Below are positions 46,601-58,600 of a stretch of DNA of 64,000 nt, one piece after another (position 1 is the first letter of the stretch; each line of letters opens with the position of its first letter). The notes below the pieces were generated by a model. It searched no databases. It was not told the DNA's origin and saw only the letters and a program-made list of their open reading frames with translations. The position numbers were made by a program, and so were the translations under genes. The DNA is taken from NCBI GenBank assembly GCA_945643635.1, contig CALZFC010000042.1:2994501-3058500 (forward strand). The letters run 5' to 3'. The stretch is from Allodiplogaster sudhausi (taxonomy: Eukaryota > Nematoda > Chromadorea > Rhabditida > Diplogasteridae).

Positions 46601-49600
46601 TCTTTCTCTCGCCTCTCTCTATCTCTCTTTCTCTCGTCTCTCTCTATCTCGCTTGCTCTCTCTCTATTGCATTTGATACATTCTTTCTTACTTCATTAAA
46701 TGATAATTCCACTGACATGAAACGTCTCTGAACGCTGACCGCGTGTTGAAAACTCAAGATTGATTGTCTCTGATCTTTTCTTCGCCTAAAATATTGTCGG
46801 AGGAAATCATCACTTTAGGAAAGTTGTATGGGCATATTTCCCAGAGATTCGAGGTTACACCTCGAATGCAAAGAGACACTTCAATTGAGTACATTGAATG
46901 ATGTGAGACCAAACCTTTCCGATTTGTAGGACAGCCGTAGCTTCTGCCGGTTGTTGGATAGATTCGTTAGGTAGCGCATCTAGTGGCGATGAATCCACGA
47001 CAGCAACTTTTTGCTCCACAACTTGTTCAATAAACGGCTCCTCTTGGCCACTCTCAAAATAAAGTGGTTTAAGTATTGTATTTCAAAGTGGTTGAAGTAT
47101 TCACAGTATTGTCATGTGTTATACTGATGAATTCATTATTTTTATGAGCGCGACTGTACATGTACATACATATGTATGTATGTAAGTACAAACATACTTG
47201 TAGACGGACTGAAAATCATTTCACATATGAGCTAACATGTAAACTATAAACTTCAGCCTTAATTTAAGAACATTCAGCCATCTGAAGCTCTAACCGTCTG
47301 TTCGGATTGAAGCACAACTACGAGGTCGGCGTCGACCTCTTGGGTGGGTGTAGGGGGCTCTTCTGGTCCGTCAATGCGTATCTCGGGAAGATTGAGCAGC
47401 GAGCTGGAGCGACCTCTCTCAGCCCTGTCGGGCTCACCAGCCAGGCTCACATCTCCGCTTTCTGGCAGGGAGATTGTAACCTCCGTCTCGCCGTCACTCT
47501 CTTGCATCCTCGGAGACTCCCCTCCGACGTCTGCTTAGAGGACATCCTTTATATTGCTTTTTTAACAACAGCTATTCATTTAATTTATCGATGCTGCTTG
47601 CCTAATGACTGAAAATGGGTAAATAATTAATGTAATTTGACACGCACCAATGACAGATATACGAGTGACGGGCATTGTGATGCCGTCCACAAGGACGGAG
47701 TACTCGCCAGAGTCTGCCAGCTCCACATTCGTGATTGTTAGACTGTGCTGCAGACCATCCTCCGAATCCGCCACTTGGAATCGATTCGATTCCTAATATA
47801 TTTTGTGTCTCGTCATGTATACATGGGTATGTATATGTATGTATGTACCTACCTATGTACATACATACATACCGTATTTTCTCTATTAGTGCCCCTGGGG
47901 GTACTATTTTTCAATACCCCTGCGAGAGGGGGGTACTATTAGAGGGGGAGGGTTCTATTAGAGGAAGGGATACTATTTTTCAATGTGATTGACTAAAAGT
48001 TTGATAACAACATTTTATTCACAAAAACGAAGAATTATAGCCCTTCTTCAATGAATCGTGACTGGAATATCAGTTTTGCCGTAGATTTTGAATGAATTTG
48101 CAATCAGTTCATTGGGAAGAGCATCCCATACCTCAAGTCTCAAGTATAGATTCCAGGTACGTCTCAATTAGACAATTAGGGGGGGGGCACTTTTGGAGGG
48201 GGGGGGGATTCTATTAGAGGGAGGGCTATTATTTTTCAATACCCTTGCGAGAGGGGGCACTATTAGAGGGGGGGGTTCTAATAGAGGGAGGGGCACTAAT
48301 AGAGGAAATACGGTATGTATGTGTGTTTGTATACTTACTCTGCAGTCTCCAAAAGTAAATATCGAACGAAATAAAAATAAAAGCGAGGATATATGTATAT
48401 GTGCATGAATATATGTAAACATGTCTTATTGCAACTACATACTTTCCGATTCTCATGCATAACTTTATCTTAAACAAACATTTTGCGCTTCCTGAGTGGA
48501 TGAGTGCTCCGGTGCGAGTGGAACGACAGGAACTCCATCCTGAGAAAGATTTCATCCTTAACTCTCTACAGTAAAGTTCCTCCAAAATGGCCGATATGTT
48601 CCAATCAGCGCGCAATAAATATCTCATTGCAGACACCTTGAACCATATTGAGTATATTTCTCTTGAAAAGTGAATGAAAATCCACATATACAACTATTGA
48701 TTTATTCAAAATATGAATTTGACAGAAGTAATATGATTGTGAAGTTTCTGTTTGGCGCGAGATCTAATCTTTGAGCCTCATTTTGGCTAACAAAACATGG
48801 ACACCGTACATTAAATTATTGTGTGCTGGATGCGGAAAAACAAGGGGATTCTAAAAAAAAAAGGTTTTTTCTACGGTTTCCTTGCTAACGAGCTACGACT
48901 AGCGTGCTGATTGGAACATTGCGCGCGCTGCGTTCCAAATCGGCCATTTTGGCGGTACATCGTTGTATCTCTCTCACACTCTTTTTTCCACTCTTTACTG
49001 AATCTCTCTTTCTCTCTCATTGGCAGTCCCGACCTTCTCCCAGATCGCCTTCTTCAGTTCTACGTCCGTCTCGCACGAAATCGTCGTTGATGCTCCAAGC
49101 GGAACGACAGTTTCCTCATCGGCCGGCAAGACAAGGTCGCCACCTTCAATTCGTTTTCCCGCTCGTTCAACAGTAGAAAAAATATTCACGTCGATCGATA
49201 GATACTGAGGTCAGCTGTCATGACTCCCCAAAACGATATCTTTTCAGACCACGGCTTATAGCTTTAAAAAAACTTATCTATTAATTATTTAAAGATGCTC
49301 CAAACTTTTTTTTTTATAATCAAGTGTATTTTCTCCATTTCAGACCAACCAAAAAGAAAAATCATCTAATTAAATTTTTCGGGCGTATTTATTCAGAGAT
49401 TTGAAATTTTTGGCCGTTTGTAATGCCGAAACAGAGTATGCCGAACAATATTTATGCGAACGAAAGATACGAATGCCGAAAATGTGCCTTCAAAATTCAA
49501 CAATAACATTAATAAAAACAACGTTAATTATGTGTTTAGGCATGCACGGACTCACACACTGAATATATCCTGTCTATGAAGTACTTCAACTCAATGGCTC

Positions 49601-52600
49601 GATATGCAAGTTTCAGTTCAGTGATTTTCATGTAAAACTTTTACTCAAGATGCTCTTTTAATACTTTATTATTTTAAACTTGAACAAAATCACCATCTTT
49701 TTTTTTGTTTGCAGTCTTTCAAAGCCTTTCGAAAGAAACAATGGTTGCAGATATGTAAATATAAAAATTTCAAATTTAATCATCTGGTTCCACAAGAACT
49801 CGAGCCACGTTTTTGTTAGTGGAGGGAATTGTTAGAAATGCGCTTGCGAGCCATGCCACGAATGGATGTTGTGAGATCGGAGACTGCCAGATGAGCCACG
49901 CGGAACTGGACACCTCCGATGCAGACCGAATAGACGGCCGAGTCTTCTGGCTGAGTGTCATGGATCACGAGATAGTGCTTGAGGCCATTAGTAACATGCT
50001 CAATCTTTGCCGTGTCAAAGAAGTCAATTGGCTGGTCGTCGCGGAGCCATCGAAGCTCACGCTGCTCTTCACTCGCTTCAAGCTCGCATGCAATAGTGGC
50101 AGTGCAGCCCGGAGGGACGAGGTACTCTTGCAGCTCGGCCGCGCCTTCTTCCTCTGACTCCTCTGTCCCGGAGGCCACGACTTGCACTTCTCGCTCCTCG
50201 ATTCGCTCTAAAGAGTACAAGGCATTCTCTGGACCACAACCTAGGATACAACTGACCTTCGACAACCAGTGTAATGGACGTCATCTGATCGTCGAGATAA
50301 GCGTAGAATGTGCCTTGATCAGAGAGATGGCACTCCTCGATCATCACTTTCTGTGTGCCATCGTCGTAGTTCTGAATGTGAATGCGTTGGTCAGCAACGA
50401 GTGGCCGACGCTCCTTGAACCAGACGACGAGGCGGCGGCCGTCGCTGATCCGCGCCGTCAACTCCGCCGGTTGCCCGTCCATCACAAAGAGAGTCTGCGG
50501 GGGACTCAGGAAACGAGCTCTTGCTGGATTGTTCATGCTCGATTCGTCGTCGTCGCCTTCTTCGATCACCAGGTATGTTACGGGAAACATTTCGTCGTTC
50601 ACTTTCAAGCTGTACAGTTCGCCATCGTCCATCTCAACATTAGAAATGACCAGGACCTCAAGAAGGTCATGGCTTATTCTGTCCACTCGTCCTGGCTGCT
50701 TATGCACGAGTTCTTTTCCGCGGTACCATTCGATAAGAGAATCCTTCGGTAGATAACTGTTCAGCTCGCAGGTAATGGTAGCTGTGTAGCCCAATTTGAT
50801 GGCATAGCTGGGAATGTTCAGAGACTGGCCGCTGTCCGTGCCCTGATGATCAGACAGTGAAGAGTGCATGGAGCGACGTTCTTCAGCATGCGATCGTTCT
50901 TCAGCATGCGACTCGCTGACGGTGACGTTGAAATGGATCGAGGAGCTGTCCCCAGAACGAATCATCGCGTCTGGAGAGGCAGCAGTAGCTGAGACGTTCA
51001 TCTCCACTTCCCCCCACGGAATCTCCTCGAGGGACGCGTCGATCATGTCGTGCATGCTGCGGGCAACAATTGAGATGTTGATCCCCGTTCGCCGTCTCGT
51101 CCGGTCCCCTCCTTCGTCAATCGAGCTCTCGTCGTCAAGATCGTGCGTTGAGCCCATTCCAGCCAAAGGGTTGCTGCTCGTGATGCTCAGCTGAGAAAGG
51201 CGATGATTGTGGTAGGGTGTGATTGGTGTAGGTGAGGGGGATGGTGGGCAAAGGCTCTGGAGTCCTTCAACGGCTGCCAAGTATGCACTGGGCTCCTCCA
51301 CTGGAACGCTCAGCGACGTCGAGTCGGCGATTTCATCATAAACGCTAATTATAAATCCAAGTGACTGAGGTTCTTGCACGATCACGACATCGAAGGTGTC
51401 TGTCTCCAACTCCACTCTTGCGCTCAAGCACTGCTTTGTTTCAGTTTCTATTACCGCGACTACTTTTCTTCTCGATGTTGGACGAGACAGGAATGCACTT
51501 ACGGATATGCTAGCCTGAGGATGCTGAAGAGACAGCGGAATGTCTGTTGCAACGCTCTCATCGCTCAGAATGTCAGTCTCTCGAATGCTGGGTGAGAGAA
51601 GATCGAAGAAGTAGTCACTCTGCGAATCGTCAGTGGCGTCCATCTGCGACAGAACGTGCTCGTCGACAACAACGTTCAGCGTTTCTTGCTCATCCTTAGA
51701 CAGAACCGTCGCTTGACTGTCATCCATTGTTCCAGATGTTGGCTGATCGCTTCTCTCAGTGATTGTCGGCAAGCGCAGAATAGGGAGTGGACCTCCTTCA
51801 TCTTCGCCTGCGCTTTCTTCGAATGGAAAGTTCCTGATTGATTCAATGTCTTGCATTGAAGTGTTATCGGGCTCAATCGCCGGTACCTTGAGCAGAGCGC
51901 CGTTATCGTCGGCAGCAGAAGCCGACTGTTGATGGACGTGAATATCAAGAATTACATTGGCTGCCACGGATGTCTCAATACTTGCCTCGCGGATGCTGCT
52001 GCAGTCCGAAATTTCCTTCGCGTGCTTTGGAGTAGGAACGAGTAGTGACGAATTTGAGGCTGACGGGCGGGAGAACACAGAGACTCCACCACGTAGCATG
52101 GCTGAGGTGTCAGTGTCCGTACCGTAATCGGATTCTTCGCAGATAAGCTGCACAGACTGTGCGTCTTCTAGAAGCACTATCCGCGTGCGAAGAGTCTCGC
52201 ACAGAGGCACCTCCACAGCAAGTGCTTCTTGCTCTCCATTCATTACAAATCCAATGGAAGTGCGCGTTGCTTCAATTGGCAGAATGGTCTTCTCCTCGTC
52301 ACCCACAGCGCCAGTTCGTAGGAAATCTTCAACGATGTTTGCAGCAGATCCCCTGATATCCTTCTGATGAATGCTGCATTCGACGTTAATCGACTCAGAA
52401 GTCTGAGTAAGTACATCGTCCATCTCTAGAGAGGGCTTCTGCTCATCCTGGTGCAGTACAAAAGCTGAATCAGTTGTTTCGATGGACGAGTAGATTTTCT
52501 CTTCAGCTAACTCACGCATAATCGCAGCAATCGCTTCTTTTTCTTCTCTTTCGGCCTCGTCAACCGAAGCCTCCATCTCGCGTTCCTTCTCTTTGTTCTT

Positions 52601-55600
52601 TACGTGTACAAAGCAGATGTCAGCAAGCTCTGCGAACCGAGAGTCGAGTTGTGTATTTTGGGATTCGCAACCTTTGTCTTCCGTTCGATCATCTGGTTCT
52701 AGTGTTTGCATACCGAGAGTAAGACGGCGCTGATCATTTCGTTTTGAACGTGGAGGCGCAACTGGAGGGTCGGCACTAGCTGTCCGCCTTTTCCGTGGAG
52801 GAGCAACTGGCGGTGTCACCTCACCAGCTAGGTCGGCGCTTTCCGCTACGCTTCCCGATCTCTCAGTGGTAAATATAGCACTCGATGTGAGTTGAGAAGA
52901 CGTAGAACAAAGCGCCACTTGAGCATCAGCCAGCTGGGGAGAGCGACAGAAATGGTATCGCACTTCTGTCAGCTTTTCATCAGATGCAGCAGGTGAAAAT
53001 CGAGTCTTCGACGACGATCGGCTGGAATTCTTCTTCTTTTTCGCAATGCTGATTATGTTGACGATGCTAGTGACGTGGGACTTGACCTTGTGCAGCACAG
53101 TCAGAACAGCCACGGCGCCGTACTTCGGCAGCGTCTTGGAGCAGAATAGTTTTATTGTGTTGATCTCATGATTGATTTGAACGAAGAGGTCGTGGAGTTC
53201 ACGTCTTCTGGCAGGAGTGACGCCGTGTGAGGAAGACAGGAGAGGTTTCTTATCAATGAGATCCATGCTCTCCGCCATTTCACTAGCCTCGTCAATCATA
53301 CTCTCCAAGGTGGTTAACTGTTCCTTGATGTTGGTGGTTAGCGGCGTAACTCGGAGGTATTCTTGACTGAGAGGGCGATTTTGCAAGAGTTTAATGTTCC
53401 CTGAGGCCATCCGTTCTACTTCGTCATCAACCATATCTGCCTCACCCTCGGCATTCTCATTTAATTGGTGCAAATCAATCTCTTCCAAGAATGAGTTCTC
53501 AATATCCGACAGTTTTCTGCGAAGCATCACGATTGGCTTCTTCAGTTGTTCAGCATCCTCCTCAGCGCTGATTCCAGGATTCAGAATCATTTCAGCGAGA
53601 GCAGTTCGCAACAGTTCCTCGCTCGCTTCAGCCTGGGCATCCGTAAGAGGGTGTGATTGTGCGATCCGATCTGATATTTCGATAATGGCTTCCTCAATCT
53701 GTCTCGCTTCTTCGTCAATAGCGATAGGCTGAACATGGGCAAACTCGCTGCTCAATAAACTTAGTTCGGCTTCGACTTGGTGCGCAATCCGTTCCACTTC
53801 CCTCATTCTGCCGGCGTGATGGAAATCATATTCCGCCACTAGAAAAGGGAAGAGCGAAAGGTTTGTCGCGTGCGGATCCGCTGATGTCGTTCCATCTTCA
53901 TAATTGACCTCACCAGGAAGTCTAAGAGTGATTGACTCTTTGGGGATCTTGAGTGAGCCAGAGGTGGGCAGGGCAGAACCTGGCACTCCATCTTCATGAG
54001 CGAGGAGCTCCACAAAGACGCTGGAATCTTGGGCGGTCTGGATCAAGTGAACGTCGAGCTTTGTGCTGTCAGAATCAGCTGTTTGTGATGGGGCATCCTG
54101 CTTTTCAATCCGCGATTCTGAAAGACCTTTCGTGGATCTTTCGTTGCACTCCGTCTGCTGCACGAAATCGGCCTTCTCATATTCCGTCTGCGAGAGAACA
54201 TCTCGGCGATCTGCATGATCCTGAGCATCCGGCCCTTCAAATGTTTCAGGTACACGAGCAAATGGAATAATCTTTTCGGCAGATTTGTTTTGAGTTACTT
54301 CCCGTATTTCCAATGGAGCGTCAAAGTCGAGCGTCGCTTCAACAACTTTACGAATGACATTCTCCTTTTTCGGACATTCAGGACTCGGTGATGAGCTCTT
54401 TCGCATCTCGCTTACAGATATTCCGATTTCTTGACCTCTAAATAAGAGCTTTTGAGGTAGGTCAATGAATCTGGGCTGTGGATATGGGTTTCCTTCAGCC
54501 TTTGCCTTATCCGACAAGCCAATGTAGACAGCTCGAGATTGCTTACCAGAGCAGACACCGAATACCGGGAAAACAACTTCACAGAAAGCAGACGATTCGT
54601 TTCCAAGTAGTTGCGATGTTATACTGCACATGGTTGAGCTTGCTTCAACTTTTGCTGACTGGCTGATGTGCAGATCAGATGATCTTGTCTCAGAAATTGC
54701 TTCAATTCTACCGATATTCTGTGCCACCTCTGCTTGTGACAACGACTCTCTCCTTTTTTCAACTTCCTCGATTGTTTTCCTTGTTTTTGGTAACACTGGT
54801 GGAGCGGCCTTTCCATTTGTTGGACTACTTGCGGTGATAGATGCGTTGACCGAAGCTTTTTGTTTCGTGACTCGAAGAGTGATCTTCGCTTGCCCGGTAT
54901 CGAAGTAGCGGTGAACGGTGTGCGTCTCTTTCAACGTTGCATTATAGATTTCCATCTTTGAGAGATCGAACTCGGAGGTTGATGTAATCATTCGCCCCCG
55001 AGTTGAATCAACCGATGCCCGGTCTGGCGACGAAGTTTTGTTCAATGCTTGAATGGCACAGTTATCGTCGTAGTCAGTCTCAGCGCCTCCCTCGAGTTCC
55101 TCGTCGTAGACGGAGGTCTTGCTCGGGGTATGATTGACAAAGCGACGAGCGCCGTCCTCATCGACAGCATTCATGCATGGCCGACTTGGTCGTAGAGTCG
55201 CGTACGGGTCTGCCATGTCCAGCAAGTGGACATCTTCTTCTTCGACTGCTAAAATAGTGATAAATGAAGAAGCAGCCGCGAAGTTCCGACCCGATTCTTA
55301 GATTCATTCCGTCTTTCATTCGATGCCACCTTCGATCACTACACAACTAGCACAGCATGCACAGACTCGAGCGGTTTAACACAAAACGCAAGGATAACAA
55401 AAGCAATGTCACTTCACGCAGCCTTTCGAAGGAGAGAGAGAGGGGAAGGATGGTACATAAAAGCAAGAGTAAACAACTTTTACTTTACTGCCCAGGAGGT
55501 TAGTGAAGAAGGAATGAAATGGAAAGCGAATGAACGGCACATTTTCGGCAATGCTTTATCCTTGCTAACGCTTTTAAGATACCTCTTTTGTAAGATAAAT

Positions 55601-58600
55601 TATTCTTAAGCAACATTGCATGATATTTGCATATTGCGCCTTTGGCATCCCTGGGATACAATTATCATCCCATAAAAAGTAAAGGAGAATTCTAAAGCAC
55701 TCGATCTGTGATGCTGTTTCTAGCTGCGAAGTATCGAAAGCAACAACTAATGAATGATCACATTCAACATTTCAAAATAAAGAAGAATCGTTCGGTAAAG
55801 TGTGTGAAATAAAAAGAGAAAGTGACTGACGATGGACGGCAAAGAAGCATTGAGTGCGTGCTCTGCCGGCGTCGTTGGCTGCCTCGCATGCGTACTCTCC
55901 TTCGTCCTCTTGCAGAACTTCATGGATGCGCAGCAGGCACACGCCGTCCTCGTACACAACTGTGTAGTCGCTGAAAGTTATTCCCCAATTTATTCAGCTT
56001 TCTCTTTGTGTAGTATTTATAATTCATAGGTCCTTGTCCTTGTCTTACTTTCCTCCTCGAATTGAATATACAGTCCCGCCCAGGCAGGATCTTGGTACCA
56101 AGGTCGCGTCGGACGATTCGGACGCTTCCAAATGCATCCTCGTTCATAACTATTGTTCTAGGAAAAACTAAAATATTTTAAATGATAAGTTAGGTTGCTT
56201 ATAGAGAGCGGGTGCTACTGTTAAAAAATCGATAATTTCTAATCATTTGATAAGGATTTATCAGTTTTTGCCTATAAAAAAATTTCATTTTTAATATTTT
56301 CAATGAAATTTTTCCTGTACCATTATTTTGTCTCTACTCATATCCACAAATAATCATATAAGAGATTTTATCATTGATAACGGAAATCGATAAAATAGAC
56401 CTTATCATTCATGTTCATATGATGAAAAGATTCGCCTTACGATTCTGAATCTAATTATGTAATCACTTTTCAATAGAAAGCGCCGGTTAACAACATATTT
56501 TTGATTGTGTTTACTATGCGTTCGTTTCTTCAGGATTCCCCATAGTTTCAGTCTTTGTCAAAACTTTTGGACGGTATGATGCTTCAAATCTAGGTTGCTG
56601 CGCTAGCATTGATACTTAGAAATGTAGCGCGCTCCCTTTTCGCCTTCGGTTTAATTACCCAAGTTTGAGTAGCGAAATAGCACAGGCAGAGAAAAAAACC
56701 GTGAGCGGGCCAAGCCACGCCCCTCTCGGTCTGAGAAGCCTCCCTGCCCTGTTCTTTCTGAAGAAAGTAATGCAAAGTACACACAATCAAAAATATGTTG
56801 TTAACCGGCACTTTCTGTTGAAAACTGATTACATAATTAGATTCAGAATCGTAAGGCGAATCTTTTCATCATATGAACATGAATGATAAGGTCTGTTTTA
56901 TCGATTTCCATTGTCAATGATGAAATCTCTTATATTATTATTTGTGGATATGAGTAGAGACAAAATAATGGTACAGGAAAAATTTCATTAAAAAATATAA
57001 AAAAATGAAATTTTTTATAAGCAAAAACTGATAAATCCTTATCAAATGATTAGAAATTATCGATTTTTTAATAGTTGCACCCGTTCTCTATAAGCAACCT
57101 AATGTATCATTTAAAATATTTTAGTTTTTTCTAGAACAATAGTTATGAACGAGGATGCACTTGGAAGCGTCCGAATCGTCCGACGCCAGTAAGGTATGGT
57201 GTCCCGACGTTTATTCAAAACACCTTTGGTGGAATAACATTTTCCTAGACGAACGTCACGTAAAATGTAATTTGACGAAGTGTCGTTTAACGGGAAAAAA
57301 AAGAAGAAAAAAAAAGAAATGTACCGATCGCTCTCGACGGGGTCTCCATCGACTGTCCATTGGACTTCAGGCATCGGCACTCCCTTCACTGTGCATTTGA
57401 AGACTGCTGGCTCCCCCACGCGGCCACTCATATTCGCCAAGGCTTTCATGAATTTCGGCATTTCAAAGCCAGTGCCAGAGGACGACTCCGACACCGAACA
57501 CATGGCAGACTACAAGAAAAGATGAGCAGTTTATCACATTTTGTCGAGCAAAGAAACTGCAGACTTCATCATTTCCAGAAGAGAATGAAGAAGTTCGCTC
57601 CACTGCTGCATTCACCGCCCCGCTGTCCACTGATTGTCCTTCCTGGAGGGGCGTGCTCAATGCAACCACGATTTCGACACTCTGCAACATGAAGAAGATC
57701 ATACCACAACCACAATCTGTTCTGCATGTGCAAGTACATGATGCACGCTTAACTTCTTCAAACTTTGAATGGACTTGCACATTCTCAACCTGATCAGGAC
57801 AGCTTGCTTCAACTTCCACGAATACAGCGACAACATTCTGCTCGCGATCCTCTGTACTTGCCTCTGACAACTGGCGACGGTGCTTAAATGAGGGCCAACT
57901 CTTATTAAAAGAAGGGCGTCTTAGGACGGCTATATACTACCTTTATCCAACGAGTTTCATTCTTGGAATGAAGACTTGGAAAGATGAGTTGTTTCACTGC
58001 TAAATCAGCGTCGTCCTGGACAGTGCTGTCGTATTCAATCACTAATTCTTGATGAGCGACGTCGCCAGTCCGAACCAATGAGACGGTCACATTAGACATC
58101 TTAAAGTATATATATATATGCATATAGTATGTATATGTGTATATATATACATATAGTATGTATATATGTATATATATATACATATATGTATATACATATA
58201 AGATAGAGTTGAATGGAACCTTGAGTTTATTGGCAGCGGATGCGAGTTGGATGAGTTGTGGAATGTGTCTGCGTGCCTCGTCGACCGTGGCGATCTGCTC
58301 GCCCTGGTCGGCCGGCCGCAGAATCTCCACGATGGTGTTCGTAGTCTCCGGCGCAGCGAATTCTTCCTCTTCCAGGCCGGCCGCACGACGTACCTTCATA
58401 GTTCAAGTTCACTCTCTCAGTAAAATATTCAACTTGTGTACTTCAGTAACCGCAAAAAAAGAACAAAAAACAATTTAAGTGCCTTTTCAAATATAAATAT
58501 GTATATACAAATAATAAATAATCTTGAGAATAATCAAATTTGCATTTCTTCGTGGTCTTTTGCCAACCTTCTTCAGACTCCACGTCATTGCATGAGAGAA

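Noticed and set aside
47872..48967. Transposase genes in the intronic elements
   Set aside because: The longest frames are under about 150 residues, low in complexity and without a DDE-like pattern; the elements are non-autonomous.
56049..56149. Cassette exon in the fold-back element
   Set aside because: Its 101-bp length would break the phase between exons 19 and 20, which already join perfectly inside one Ig domain. Kept only as a captured-exon observation.
57695..57745. Cysteine-rich CTCTCRTDCGC motif as a zinc-binding feature
   Set aside because: It lies wholly inside a likely 72-nt intron with good splice signals.
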